Assembly (NCBI GenBank): GCA_000153445.1
Contig: CH672399.1
Span: 77,779-112,812 of the forward strand
DNA: 35,034 bases
DNA from: a gamma proteobacterium HTCC2207
GTDB taxonomy: Bacteria > Pseudomonadota > Gammaproteobacteria > Pseudomonadales > Porticoccaceae
Direction: 5' to 3'
This document shows positions 25,174-33,957 of the stretch, piece after piece. The position numbers and the translations under genes were made by a program. Every line of letters starts with the position of its first letter. The first letter of the stretch is position 1. A model generated the notes under the pieces. That model was not told the origin of the DNA and did no database searches. It saw only the letters and a list, made by a program, of their open reading frames with translations.

Positions 25174-25776
25174 CTAGACATTGGCGACAAGTGATAAGGC
25201 CAGAGCAAGCATAATAACCCCGACAAAAAACTCAAAGATCTTCCAAGCTTTAGGGTTTTCAAACACCGGCGCTAAGACTCGCGCGCCATAACCGAGGCTA
25301 AAGAAGAATACAAAGGACGCGATCACCGCACCCAGAGCAAACTGGAATTGCTCGGGATGGTATTGGGTTGAAACCGACCCCAAAAGAATCACAGTATCCA
25401 AATAGACATGGGGGTTTAACCAGGTAAAGGCCAGACAGATGGCGATGGTTTTAAACAGCGAGCTTTCTGTTTCCGCTTCGGCTTCGAGGGCATGGGTTTC
25501 GGTGAAAGCAGACTTAAAACTGAGCAGAGCGTAAATGGCTAGGAACGCTGCCCCGCCGTATCTGGCGACTATCTCAATGGTGGGAAACTGTTTAACCACA
25601 GTACCAAAACCGGCAACGCCGAGGGAAATTAGAATCCCATCGGATACAGCACAGACTAGGCAGACAATAAAAACATGACGTTTTTTAAGCCCCTGTTTGA
25701 GCACAAAGGCATTTTGCGAGCCGATGGCCAGAATTAGGGAAAGTCCTAGGGAGAAGCCTGCAAGGTAAGTTGACAA
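25174..25776 (-). CDS. LysE/ArgO-family amino acid exporter
   Basis: A 200-residue inner-membrane exporter of basic amino acids or related compounds. The opening GFSLGLSLILAIGSQNAFVLKQG is the family signature, with LGVAGFG, the long acidic loop TETHALEAEAETESS, FTWLNPHVYLD, and about six membrane helices. Closest in pattern to ArgO/YggA. The start is TTG at 25776, with AAGG ten bases before it and no nearer ATG. It stands between the 21-bp repeats and upstream of lolC on the same strand, about 105 bases away. It is not usual in the lol neighbourhood of pseudomonads as I recall, so it may be an insertion. Confidence 0.9.
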   Translation of the reverse strand: MSTYLAGFSLGLSLILAIGSQNAFVLKQGLKKRHVFIVCLVCAVSDGILISLGVAGFGTVVKQFPTIEIVARYGGAAFLAIYALLSFKSAFTETHALEAEAETESSLFKTIAICLAFTWLNPHVYLDTVILLGSVSTQYHPEQFQFALGAVIASFVFFFSLGYGARVLAPVFENPKAWKIFEFFVGVIMLALALSLVANV

Positions 25777-25839
25777 TTTTTTACTGCCTTATTTGGATCC
25801 AGACTGAGCTTATTATTTTAGTGAGGGACTGATTGGCGA

Positions 25840-25860
25840 GCAGGGATTAAACCCGAAAGC
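25840..25860. repeat. 21-bp direct repeat, copy 2 (upstream of the LysE-type gene)
   Basis: GCAGGGATTAAACCCGAAAGC, 20 of 21 bases the same as 25069-25089. It lies 64 bases upstream of the TTG start of the exporter gene. Confidence 0.9.
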
Positions 25861-25962
25861 GTTGAGAGGTACAACAACCAGTGGCTTCTACTCGACTGTT
25901 GGTTAAAAAATAAGCGATACGGCCCCAACTAACAAATCTTGCCATCCAGACAGAGCCAAGCT

Positions 25963-26130
25963 AAACCTATCATCCCGAAAGAGCGCATCCAAACCTGTTA
26001 TCCCGAAAGAGCCCAGCCAAACCTGTCATCCCGAAAGAACCCAGCCAAACCTGTCATCCCGAAAGAGCGCATCCAAACCTGTCATCCCGACAGAGCGCAT
26101 CCAAACCTGTCATCCCGACAGAGCGCAGCG
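25963..26130. repeat. 28-bp tandem repeat, six copies
   Basis: Six head-to-tail 28-base units starting AAACCTGTCATCCCGA, at 25963, 25991, 26019, 26047, 26075 and 26103. Copies vary in GAAAG/GACAG and GCGCATCC/CCCAGCC. A degenerate half-copy precedes (25943-25962). The last copy runs on without a break into the inverted-repeat element to 26210. A 99-residue open frame crosses the array, but 28 is not a multiple of three and it has no ribosome site. Confidence 0.94.
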
Positions 26131-26220
26131 ACGAGGGATCTCTTCACTGGGTTGCCTGAGGACTGTGAGCGGACTGGAAATAGATCTCTCACATGCGTTC
26201 GAGATGACAGTGTTTTTTTT
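26107..26220. repeat. REP/MITE-like inverted-repeat element
   Basis: Left end CTGTCATCCCGA (26107-26118) and right end TCGAGATGACAG (26199-26210) are inverted with 11 of 12 bases matching. Inside are GCGACGAGGGATCTC and AGATCTCTCACATGCG, the usual interior of the widespread proteobacterial TCATCCCGA...GGATCTC extragenic repeats. A run of eight T follows (26213-26220), so on the plus strand it could also act as a terminator. Confidence 0.75.
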
Positions 26221-26250
26221 CGAGCCCATATTTTATAGCACCAAGAATAA

Positions 26251-26287
26251 GATGACGGTCATCCTGAGCGAAGCCGAAGGATCTCCT
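26251..26287. repeat. Partial second REP-like element
   Basis: GATGACGGTCATC (26251-26263) is a perfect 13-base palindrome, formed as the right end of one element abuts the left end of another. GTCATCCTGAGCGAAG and GAAGGATCTC follow (to 26285), the left half of a classic element. No right end follows before the next gene. Confidence 0.7.
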
Positions 26288-26388
26288 GCAAACCCAATCA
26301 CGGTCACAGCCCCTGCTAAGGCCTACAATTAGGCTATTGAATCCAGACAATTGAATCCGCAGTAATTTATCACAAAGGAATGTTGGCT

Positions 26389-26697
26389 ATGAAAAACCTG
26401 ATATTGGCTCTGGCGGTTACTACCCTAAGTACCACTTTGAGCAGTACCCTTGCCGCAGAGATAATCACCTTGCCCATCGGTGAGCAAACTCGTCAGTCAG
26501 AGCTGCAATTACCGGAAAGAGGCACGCATAAAAACACTGTGTTAGAAAACTTTGGTGATCCTCAGGAGATGACCTCGGCAGTAGGCGAACCACCGATAAG
26601 CCAGTGGCGCTATGGGGAATATGTAGTGTACTTCGAGGGTAATTGGGTGATTCAAGCAGTGGTTAAACACCCACCGCAGGATCTTAGTAATAGATAG
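26389..26697 (+). CDS. Small exported protein, conserved next to sthA (unknown function)
   Basis: A 102-residue periplasmic protein. Signal peptide MKNLILALAVTTLS...TLAA with cleavage before EI. The mature part contains RGTHKNTVLENFGDPQE, GEPPISQWRYGEYVVYFEGNWVI and ends near HPPQD. The VLENFGDP segment resembles the turn of SmpA/OmlA-like small domains, but this is only a similarity of pattern. The ATG at 26389 has AAGGA nine bases upstream; an ATG at 26380 sits on that ribosome site. From memory, pseudomonads carry a comparable small gene beside sth, unchecked. Convergent with sthA; the stop codons are 34 bases apart. Confidence 0.72.
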   Translation: MKNLILALAVTTLSTTLSSTLAAEIITLPIGEQTRQSELQLPERGTHKNTVLENFGDPQEMTSAVGEPPISQWRYGEYVVYFEGNWVIQAVVKHPPQDLSNR

Positions 26698-26710
26698 CGA
26701 GCAAAAGACA

Positions 26711-26745
26711 GCCAAGCGCTAAGCTAGAACTCAGCGCTGTTTGGC
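26711..26745. terminator. Possible bidirectional terminator between sthA and the small exported gene
   Basis: GCCAAGCGCT (26711-26720) pairs with AGCGC and TTGGC (26733-26745) over a 12-base loop, with a three-base bulge. On the minus strand it overlaps the sthA stop codon and is followed by TGTCTTTTGC, a weak T-run. Confidence 0.4.
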
Positions 26746-28158
26746 CTCAAAGCGTCGGTGTTCACGACTGACGCGATTGAGTCCGTTCATTGAGGCGATA
26801 CGATAGGCTTCGGCCATGGTCGGATAATTAAACGTTGTACGGACGAAATATTTAATACTATTCGCCTCCCCTTCCTGATTCATAATCGCCTGTCCAATAT
26901 GAATAATCTCTGCGGCCTCTGCGCCAAAACAGTGAATCCCCAATATCTGAAGTGTATCTTGGTGAAAGAGTATTTTTAGCATGCCCACTTCTTCACCGGA
27001 AATATGGGCTCGGGCCGTGTCTTTAAAATAGGCCCGACCAATTTCATAGGGAATCTTTTGCTCGGTGAGCTCACGCTCATTTTTACCGACAAAACTAATC
27101 TCAGGAATAGTCCAAATACCCGTAGCAACATCATCCACGCGATATTGATCTTTCATGCCACACATATGCGAGGCAGCAAAGCGGCCCTGGTCGTAAGCAG
27201 CGCCCGCCAGTGCTGGCCAGCCGATAACATCACCGGCAGCATAAATATGTGGAATCGCTGTTTGGTAGTCTTTGTTAACCTGTATCTGACCGCGAGAATC
27301 CGTTTCCAAGCCAATATCTTCGAGGCCCATATTCCTAGTGTTACCACTGCGACCATTGCACCACAGCAAGGCTTCAGCATGAATACGTTTGCCAGACTTA
27401 AGCTCAAGGGTCACGCCATTCTCACCTGTAGTGACACTTGCGTACTCTTCGTTGTGGCGCACCATAACGTTGAGGTCACGTAGGTGATAGCTCAGTGCGT
27501 CAGAGATTTCGTCATCGAGAAAGTTCATCAACCATTCTCTGGTATTCACCAGATCAACCCGGGTATCCAGACCGCAGAAAATGGACGCATATTCACAGCC
27601 AATCACACCGGCGCCGTAAATAATGATATTACGCGGCGTACTATCCAGCGATAAAATACTGTCACTATCGAAGATATTCGGGTGATCAAAATCAATATTA
27701 TCGGGTCTATAAGGACTTGAACCCGTGGCCAGCAGGAAATGCTTAGAAGTCACCTGGGTCACTTTGCCATCGCTGGCAGTCACCGAGATCTCATGGGGCG
27801 AGGTAAATTTTCCACGACCAACAAAGGTCTGCACACGGTTGCGGGCATATCCTTTGGTACGACCCTGAACCTGTTTAGTAATCACATCATCGGCGGCTTT
27901 CATAACCTCTGGGAAGGAGAACCAGCGTGGCTCACCAACGGCGCGAAACATCGGCATGGTGTTGTATTGCATCATCCGCCGAATCGACTGTCGCAAGGCT
28001 TTCGAGGGAATGGTACCCAAGTGCGTGCAGTTGCCGCCAGCCAGAGCACGCTCGTCAACTACCGCCACACGCCAGCCCTGCTTGACGGCATTCATGGCTG
28101 CGCCTTCACCGCCAGGACCGCTGCCGATAACCACTAGATCATATTGATAATTCGCCAT
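26731..28158 (-). CDS. sthA: Soluble pyridine nucleotide transhydrogenase
   Basis: A flavoprotein (475 residues) that moves reducing equivalents between NADPH and NADH in the cytoplasm. FAD site [12 protein letters not shown] near residues 10-21; the [16 protein letters not shown] segment keeps only one cysteine (C44) where disulfide reductases have two, which separates SthA from lipoamide dehydrogenase. NAD site [16 protein letters not shown], second FAD site [17 protein letters not shown], and the dimer-interface [13 protein letters not shown] are present. It starts two bases after nqrM, so it is the last gene of the nqr operon here. Confidence 0.96.
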   Translation of the reverse strand: MANYQYDLVVIGSGPGGEGAAMNAVKQGWRVAVVDERALAGGNCTHLGTIPSKALRQSIRRMMQYNTMPMFRAVGEPRWFSFPEVMKAADDVITKQVQGRTKGYARNRVQTFVGRGKFTSPHEISVTASDGKVTQVTSKHFLLATGSSPYRPDNIDFDHPNIFDSDSILSLDSTPRNIIIYGAGVIGCEYASIFCGLDTRVDLVNTREWLMNFLDDEISDALSYHLRDLNVMVRHNEEYASVTTGENGVTLELKSGKRIHAEALLWCNGRSGNTRNMGLEDIGLETDSRGQIQVNKDYQTAIPHIYAAGDVIGWPALAGAAYDQGRFAASHMCGMKDQYRVDDVATGIWTIPEISFVGKNERELTEQKIPYEIGRAYFKDTARAHISGEEVGMLKILFHQDTLQILGIHCFGAEAAEIIHIGQAIMNQEGEANSIKYFVRTTFNYPTMAEAYRIASMNGLNRVSREHRRFEAKQR

Positions 28159-28160
28159 AC

Positions 28161-28406
28161 TTAGCGTTTTTCCTGTTCGGAAGAGCGCTGATTGGCGCTT
28201 GCGTCATAGGCCATATCGGCGTCACTTAGCTCATCGCACTTATTGGGGTCACCACCGCAGAGATCGCAGTTATAGTTAGCTTCGCCCAGTGCCGCGCCGA
28301 CACCGCCACAGGAGCCGGCTATGGGTTTGCCGCCCATCAGGACGCCCACTGCCATTGCTGTAATTAGCAGGGCAAAAATAATAATGGTAAGAAAGATTTC
28401 AGCCAT
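28161..28406 (-). CDS. nqrM: Na+-NQR maturation protein NqrM
   Basis: An 81-residue protein with one N-terminal membrane helix (about residues 3-24), then [33 protein letters not shown], whose cysteines (SCGG, NCDLCGG, KC) are the conserved set of NqrM (DUF539). NqrM is needed to assemble the iron centre between NqrD and NqrE. It starts two bases after apbE stops and ends two bases before sthA starts, so it is translated within the nqr transcript. Confidence 0.95.
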   Translation of the reverse strand: MAEIFLTIIIFALLITAMAVGVLMGGKPIAGSCGGVGAALGEANYNCDLCGGDPNKCDELSDADMAYDASANQRSSEQEKR

Positions 28407-28408
28407 GT

Positions 28409-29473
28409 TTAGTTCTCGCTGTCGGCCGCCGCTGCGGTCAAATATTGTTTAAAGGCATCACTGTGAACCGCGGTAAATTGGTCTTCGTCTTCGGCTTTGA
28501 CCAGCATATAGACCGCGATAGATTGCTGATTGGCTATTTCTAGCGCTGCCTCGTCACCCATAACCAAAAAGGCGGTAGCCCAAGCATCTGCATCAATACA
28601 GCGATCAGTGACTACTGTCACAGAGGCCAGACGATGCTTTATCGGGCGACCAGTGCGTGGATCTATACTGTGGGAGTAGCGCTCACCGTCTTTTTCAAAA
28701 TAATTTCTATAGTCACCCGAGGTGGCTACAGCCGCACTCTCGAGTGCAATAATATTGTCCACCCGCCCCATGGCATCTGGGGTTTCGATGGCAATGCGCC
28801 AGGGCTGCCCTTTGGGGTTTAAACCGCTAACGCGCATCTCGCCACCCACTTCCACGAGGTAATCTGGCAGTGCCAGCATCTCAAGCAGTTCGGCTATTTG
28901 GTCAACCGCATAGCCTTTGGCCACGGCGGATAGATCCAAGCGCAGGGCCAGATCTTTGCTGATCGACTGGTTGGTAGGATTTAAGATTAGGTGCTGGTAA
29001 CCAGTAGTCACCAACGCCTGAGTAATTTCATCATCTGTGGGAATCTGATCATTGGTCATCTGCGGACCGAAGCCCCAGAGATCTACTAATGGACCCACAC
29101 TGGGATCGAAGGCGCCAGCGCTCTTTTGCCAGATCTGACGGCTGGTCTGCAAGACAGTCCAGAGCTCCTGAGATGCCCCCACCTCTTCGCCAACAGGAAG
29201 GCGGTTAAACTGGCTTAACGCCGATTCCGACTTGTAGGTAGACATGGACAGGTCAACAACGTCGAGCGCCGCGTCGATGCGCTCGGCCAAATCAGCTGGT
29301 GCCGGCTGATCCGCTACTATGGTGATGTTATAGCTAGTGCCAAATTTGCTACCTGATATCTGCACAATTTCAGGGGCATGGTCGCAGCCAGCTGTCAGTA
29401 ATAAAGCGACTAGCGCTGAAAGCAAAAACGAGGCTTTCACAAGCCCCGTCATTTTGTTGCCAAATAGAATCAT
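28409..29473 (-). CDS. apbE: FAD:protein FMN transferase, lipoprotein
   Basis: Attaches FMN through a phosphoester to threonine in NqrB and NqrC. Signal peptide with lipobox LTAGC; the mature enzyme works at the periplasmic face. Family segments: GTSYNITIV, MSTYKSESALSQFNRLPVGE, GAFDPSVGPLVDLWGFG, DLSAVAKGYAVDQIAELL, YSHSIDPRTGRPIKH, and the metal-binding DRCIDADAWATAFLVMG. Length 354. The start could be ATG at 29473 or ATG at 29452 (which gives a tidier signal peptide). It lies nine bases downstream of nqrF; its protein substrates are encoded in the same operon. Confidence 0.95.
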   Translation of the reverse strand: MILFGNKMTGLVKASFLLSALVALLLTAGCDHAPEIVQISGSKFGTSYNITIVADQPAPADLAERIDAALDVVDLSMSTYKSESALSQFNRLPVGEEVGASQELWTVLQTSRQIWQKSAGAFDPSVGPLVDLWGFGPQMTNDQIPTDDEITQALVTTGYQHLILNPTNQSISKDLALRLDLSAVAKGYAVDQIAELLEMLALPDYLVEVGGEMRVSGLNPKGQPWRIAIETPDAMGRVDNIIALESAAVATSGDYRNYFEKDGERYSHSIDPRTGRPIKHRLASVTVVTDRCIDADAWATAFLVMGDEAALEIANQQSIAVYMLVKAEDEDQFTAVHSDAFKQYLTAAAADSEN

Positions 29474-29482
29474 CAAGCGCTA

Positions 29483-30706
29483 TTACCCGCCGAAGTCATC
29501 GAGGAAAATATTTTCGTCCTCAACACCCAGATCTTGCAACAATTTAACCACTGCGGCATTCATCATTGGGGGTCCACACATGTAGAACTCACAATCTTCA
29601 GGCGCTTCGTGATCTTTCAGATACTGCTCGAACAAGACATTGTGGATAAAGCCAGTCAGGCCGTCCCAGTTATCTTCCGGCTGCGGATCAGACAGGGCAA
29701 GGTGCCAGTCAAAGTTATCATTTTCTGCTGCCAAGGCATCATATTCATCGTCGTAGAAACATTCGCGCAATGAACGTGCACCGTACCAGAAGCTGATCTT
29801 ACGCTTGCTTTTAAGACGCTTAAGCTGATCGAAGATATGTGAGCGCATTGGCGCCATACCTGCACCACCGCCAACGAAGACCATTTCGTTATCAGTGTCT
29901 TTGGCAAAGAATTCACCGAAGGGACCATAAACGGTAATCTTGTCGCCAGCTTTCAGGCCAAAGGTGTAAGAGGACATCTGTCCTGGTGGAATACCTTCAG
30001 AGCGCGGTGGCGGCGTAGCAATACGAATATTGAACTTAACAATGCCCACTTCATCTGGGTAGTTGGCCATTGAATAGGCGCGAATCACTGGCTCAGTAAC
30101 AATTGACTCGTGTTTAAAGAAACCAAAGTGCTCCCAGTCGCCGCGGTACTGCTCTTCGATATCGAAGTCGGCATATTTAATATGGTGTGGAGGACATTCC
30201 AGCTGCACATAACCACCGGCGCGGAAGTTAACATCTTCCCCTTCCGGCAGACGCAGGGTCAGCTCTTTAATAAAGGTTGCCACATTCTGGTTTGACTCAA
30301 CCACACATTCCCAGCGTTTGACGCCAAACACTTCTTCAGGAACTTCAATCTTCATATCCTGTTTAACCGGAACCTGGCAGGAGAGTCTCCAACCTTCAGC
30401 GGCTTCGCGACGATTAAAGTGACTCTCTTCTGTAGGCAGCATGGAACCGCCACCGTCAGCGATAACGCATTTGCACTGGGCGCAGCTTCCGCCGCCGCCA
30501 CAGGCTGAGGGCAGGAATAAACCAGCATTAGAGAGTGTCTGCAGTAGCTTGTCGCCAGCTGCTACGGTAATTGTCTTCTCACCGTTGATCTCAATATTGA
30601 CGTCGCCAGAGGACACCAATTTGCTGCGAGCGGCCAAAATAAAGGCGACTAGGGCAAGGATGACCACCGTAAACATGGTGACGCCGAGGATAATTTCGAT
30701 ATTCAT
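29483..30706 (-). CDS. nqrF: Na+-NQR subunit F (NADH-oxidising, FAD and 2Fe-2S)
   Basis: The entry point for electrons from NADH. One membrane helix (about residues 5-25), then a ferredoxin domain with the 2Fe-2S ligands C69, C75, C78 and C110 ([11 protein letters not shown] and LSC), matching the family spacing. The FAD site is RAYSMANYP and the NADH domain has [19 protein letters not shown], with a C-terminal [13 protein letters not shown] and the aromatic-poor end FLDDFGG. The length of 407 is typical. Between nqrE (20-base gap) and apbE. Confidence 0.97.
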   Translation of the reverse strand: MNIEIILGVTMFTVVILALVAFILAARSKLVSSGDVNIEINGEKTITVAAGDKLLQTLSNAGLFLPSACGGGGSCAQCKCVIADGGGSMLPTEESHFNRREAAEGWRLSCQVPVKQDMKIEVPEEVFGVKRWECVVESNQNVATFIKELTLRLPEGEDVNFRAGGYVQLECPPHHIKYADFDIEEQYRGDWEHFGFFKHESIVTEPVIRAYSMANYPDEVGIVKFNIRIATPPPRSEGIPPGQMSSYTFGLKAGDKITVYGPFGEFFAKDTDNEMVFVGGGAGMAPMRSHIFDQLKRLKSKRKISFWYGARSLRECFYDDEYDALAAENDNFDWHLALSDPQPEDNWDGLTGFIHNVLFEQYLKDHEAPEDCEFYMCGPPMMNAAVVKLLQDLGVEDENIFLDDFGG

Positions 30707-30726
30707 AAGTAGCTACTTCTCCGTAA

Positions 30727-31335
30727 TCAGATATCTATGCCGCCGAACGACATAAAGCCTAAGGATATTAGACCTACAGTGATAAATACGATGCCCAGCC
30801 CCTGGAGGCCTTCTGGAATATCGCTATATTTCAATTTTTCTCGAATTCCGGCGAGAACAACAATTGCCAGAGCCCAAGAAGTACCGGAACCAAAGCCGTA
30901 AACCACACTCTCGGTGAAGTTATAACCACGTTCTGCCATCAATAAGGAACCACCGAGAATCGCACAGTTCACTGTAATCAGTGGCAGAAACACGCCGAGG
31001 GCGTTGTAGAGAGCTGGTACATACTTATCGAGAAACATTTCCAGTATCTGAACGATGGCGGCGATAACACCGATAAAGCACAGGTAAACCAAGAAGCTCA
31101 GATCAACATCTGGCAGACCGGCCCAAGCCAGAGCGCCATCGGATAACAGATAACCGAGCAGCAGGTTGTTTACAGGAACGGTAATGGTTTGCACTACGAT
31201 CACTGCAATACCCAGGCCGAATGCCGCATTGATCTTCTTCGACAGTGCCAAATAAGTACACATACCCAAGAACAGGCTCAGGGCGATATTGTCGATAAAG
31301 ATCGAGCGGGCTAACAAGCTTAAATAATATTCCAT
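30727..31335 (-). CDS. nqrE: Na+-NQR subunit E
   Basis: A 202-residue inner-membrane subunit with six helices. Together with NqrD it carries the membrane iron centre; cysteines in LGMCTYLAL and NCAILGG fit the conserved cysteines. The opening [24 protein letters not shown] and the central [16 protein letters not shown] are standard. Starts on TAATG, one base overlapping nqrD. Confidence 0.97.
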   Translation of the reverse strand: MEYYLSLLARSIFIDNIALSLFLGMCTYLALSKKINAAFGLGIAVIVVQTITVPVNNLLLGYLLSDGALAWAGLPDVDLSFLVYLCFIGVIAAIVQILEMFLDKYVPALYNALGVFLPLITVNCAILGGSLLMAERGYNFTESVVYGFGSGTSWALAIVVLAGIREKLKYSDIPEGLQGLGIVFITVGLISLGFMSFGGIDI

Positions 31336-31997
31336 TACGCAACCTCACTCGGACGGCTGTTCGCGGTAATCTTAAAGTCCGGCTGTTCAACCTGATCTTT
31401 CTTGCTGACGCGAAGAACCCAGATAAACAAGCCAATTAGGAAGAACGCACTGGGTGGCATCAACATCATGCCGTTGGCCACGTACCAGCCACCTTCGGTG
31501 CTGACCTGAAGGACTTCGTAGCCCCACAGCTTGCCGGCGCCAAAGAGTTCGCGGAAGAATGCGACAATCATCAGTACCACACTGTAACCGAGACCATTGC
31601 CGATACCGTCGAGAAAGCTCGGCAGAGGAGAGTTTTTCATGGCAAAGGCTTCGGCGCGACCCATCACAATACAGTTGGTAATAATCAGTCCAACAAAGAC
31701 CGAAAGCTGTTTGCTGATATCGTAGGCCACAGCCTTGAGCACCTGATCAACAACAATTACCAGCGAGGCAATAATAGTCATCTGCACAATAATACGAATG
31801 CTGTTGGGGATATGGTTGCGGATCAGCGAGACAAACAGATTTGAAAATGCGCATACCACGGTCAGTGCCAGGCACATTACAAAGGCAACCTTCATGCTTG
31901 ACGTCACAGCCAGTGCCGAACAGATACCGAGGATTTGCAGTGCAATCGGGTTGTTGTTCAGTACCGGTGCTAGAAGCGTATCTTTAGCGTTTGACAT
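31335..31997 (-). CDS. nqrD: Na+-NQR subunit D
   Basis: A 220-residue membrane subunit with six helices; partner of NqrE at the iron centre. Segments [20 protein letters not shown] and [20 protein letters not shown] carry the family cysteines. The C-terminus [15 protein letters not shown] is soluble and polar. Two bases after nqrC and one-base overlap with nqrE indicate coupled translation. Confidence 0.97.
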   Translation of the reverse strand: MSNAKDTLLAPVLNNNPIALQILGICSALAVTSSMKVAFVMCLALTVVCAFSNLFVSLIRNHIPNSIRIIVQMTIIASLVIVVDQVLKAVAYDISKQLSVFVGLIITNCIVMGRAEAFAMKNSPLPSFLDGIGNGLGYSVVLMIVAFFRELFGAGKLWGYEVLQVSTEGGWYVANGMMLMPPSAFFLIGLFIWVLRVSKKDQVEQPDFKITANSRPSEVA

Positions 31998-31999
31998 AC

Positions 32000-32767
32000 T
32001 TAGGCCTCCCCTGTCTTAAGATTGCTGATCAGTGGTGAGAAGCCTGAATCACCTAGCCAGTAGCGCACTAAATTATCAACACCACGAGTAGTCAACGTCG
32101 CACCAGCGAGACCGTCGATCTGTGACTCATAACCGTCACGGTTCATATCGGCCTTACCTTTTAATACAGTGATTGCCAGATCACCTGAGTTATAGGCTTT
32201 CTTGCCAATCCAGCTGGCTTTCCAGTTAGGGTTGTCAATTTCGCCACCCAGACCTGGCGTTTCTGCGTGCTCGTAGAAACCGATACCAGCAACAGTTTCC
32301 AAATCGGACTCCAGAGCGATAAAGCCATACAGTGTTGACCAGAGACCATAGCCTTTGATTGGTAGAATGATTTTCTCGAGACCCTGTTCACCCTCAACTA
32401 AATAAACAGTAGCGAAATTAGCACGACGCTTGATCTTGGCAATATCTTCGTCACCGGACAGAGCAATCGACTGTGCCGGATCTTTGGAGGCTTTCCGTTG
32501 ATCATAGACGGCCGGATCCACTTCATTATTGAAGCGACCAGTTTCCATATCGACGATGCGAGTAGTAATCTGCTCGAATTGAGTCTCAACATCGATCCCG
32601 GCTTTCAATAAGCCAGCGGAGGCAAGAATATTGGTCTTTAAATCCAATACTTTGTTAGCGTCCTGCATGGGTCGAAGTATCACTGCAGCACTGGAGACCA
32701 CTACTGCGCAAACCACGCAGAGCAGTGCGGCAACACCAAATGTTTTCTGAATAGAGTCACTAGCCAC
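32000..32767 (-). CDS. nqrC: Na+-NQR subunit C (covalent FMN)
   Basis: A 255-residue periplasmic flavoprotein held by one N-terminal helix (about residues 10-30). The FMN attachment site is T224 in DGLAGAT, target of ApbE; the usual serine before GAT is alanine here. Start is GTG at 32767: AGGAG lies eight bases upstream, it aligns with other NqrC, and it overlaps the nqrB stop by eight bases. A longer frame to 32836 would lie inside nqrB and is rejected. Confidence 0.96.
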   Translation of the reverse strand: MASDSIQKTFGVAALLCVVCAVVVSSAAVILRPMQDANKVLDLKTNILASAGLLKAGIDVETQFEQITTRIVDMETGRFNNEVDPAVYDQRKASKDPAQSIALSGDEDIAKIKRRANFATVYLVEGEQGLEKIILPIKGYGLWSTLYGFIALESDLETVAGIGFYEHAETPGLGGEIDNPNWKASWIGKKAYNSGDLAITVLKGKADMNRDGYESQIDGLAGATLTTRGVDNLVRYWLGDSGFSPLISNLKTGEA

Positions 32768-33953
32768 GGGCCAATCTCCTTTTAATATTTCCTTGAACCA
32801 CAGCATGATCAAACAGTGGTGCAAATAGGTTGGCAAACAGTATTGCCAGCATCATGCCCTCTGGGAAAGCCGGGTTAACCACACGAATCAGGATAACCAT
32901 GACGCCGATCAGCATGCCGTACCAGAACTTACCGGTGTTGGTCATCGCTGCAGATACGGGGTCGGTGGCCATAAAGATTGCACCGAAGGCAAATCCGCCG
33001 ATCACCCAGTGCCAGTAAAATGGCAAGGCAAACATAGGGTTAGTCGAGTCGATAGTGTTGAATAGCATGGACAACAGTGCCGAACCCAGCAGAACACCCC
33101 CGATAATGCGCCATGAGGCAATACGCATTACCATCAAGACCACACCACCGAGTAGAATCGCCAGGGTCGAGGTTTCGCCTATAGAGCCCTGAATAGTCCC
33201 TATAAAGGCCGACATCCAAGTTGTGCTCTGCTCAAGACCCGCCATACCGGCAGTGGCCGCCACAGACAACATAGTTGCGCCAGTGTAGCCGTCGACTGCA
33301 GTCCATACCGCATCACCAGACATATAGGCTGGGTAGGCAAAGTAGAGGAATGCGCGACCTGTTAGGGCTGGATTGAGGAAGTTCTTACCGGTGCCGCCGA
33401 ATACTTCTTTACCGATAACAATACCGAAGCTGATACCTACGGCGACCATCCACAACGGGAGATCAGGAGGACAGCAAAGAGCGAAGAGTACCGAGGTAAC
33501 GAAGAAACCTTCGTTAACTTCATGACCGCGAACACTGGCAAACAAAACTTCCCAGAAACCGCCGACTATGAAGGTGACCATGTATATAGGTAGGAAGTAA
33601 GCCGCACCGTGAACCAGGTTGTCCCAGATACTGGCTGGATCGTAGCCGGCCAACATGGCAATAAACATGCCGCGCCCGCCCTCTTGAGCCAACATGCCCA
33701 TTTCCAGCATGATGGTGTTGGCTTGGAAGCCCACATTCCACATACCGAAAAACATAGTTGGGAAAGTCGCCATCCAAACTGTGATCATCACCCGCTTAAG
33801 GTCGATGGAGTCACGCACATGGGAACTGTTCTTGGTTACATCCGATGGCTTAAACAGAGCAGTATCAACTGCTTCGTAGAGCGCATACCAGCTTTCCCAC
33901 TTGCCGCCTTTGTGGAAATTAGGTTCTAACTTATCGAGAAGATTACGTAACAT
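32760..33953 (-). CDS. nqrB: Na+-NQR subunit B (sodium channel subunit, covalent FMN)
   Basis: A 397-residue membrane subunit with about ten helices, binding covalent FMN and riboflavin and forming the sodium path. The FMN threonine is T227 in [10 protein letters not shown]. Other family segments are [38 protein letters not shown] and [14 protein letters not shown]. The ATG at 33953 is preceded by GGAGGG, four bases after the nqrA stop codon region. Normal length. Confidence 0.97.
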   Translation of the reverse strand: MLRNLLDKLEPNFHKGGKWESWYALYEAVDTALFKPSDVTKNSSHVRDSIDLKRVMITVWMATFPTMFFGMWNVGFQANTIMLEMGMLAQEGGRGMFIAMLAGYDPASIWDNLVHGAAYFLPIYMVTFIVGGFWEVLFASVRGHEVNEGFFVTSVLFALCCPPDLPLWMVAVGISFGIVIGKEVFGGTGKNFLNPALTGRAFLYFAYPAYMSGDAVWTAVDGYTGATMLSVAATAGMAGLEQSTTWMSAFIGTIQGSIGETSTLAILLGGVVLMVMRIASWRIIGGVLLGSALLSMLFNTIDSTNPMFALPFYWHWVIGGFAFGAIFMATDPVSAAMTNTGKFWYGMLIGVMVILIRVVNPAFPEGMMLAILFANLFAPLFDHAVVQGNIKRRLARG

Positions 33954-33957
33954 GGTC

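Noticed and set aside
25963..26130. CRISPR array
   Set aside because: The 28-base units are head to tail without unique spacers, and no cas genes are present.
25939..26238. Open frame of 99 codons across the 28-bp array
   Set aside because: The repeat length is not a multiple of three, so no protein repeat is maintained; there is no ribosome site, and it includes REP-like sequence.
26731..28158. Missing second redox cysteine in SthA as a defect
   Set aside because: A single cysteine at this site is the normal state of soluble transhydrogenases.
32768..32836. Upstream extension of nqrC by 23 codons
   Set aside because: It lies inside nqrB; the GTG at 32767 has AGGAG and matches other NqrC N-termini.
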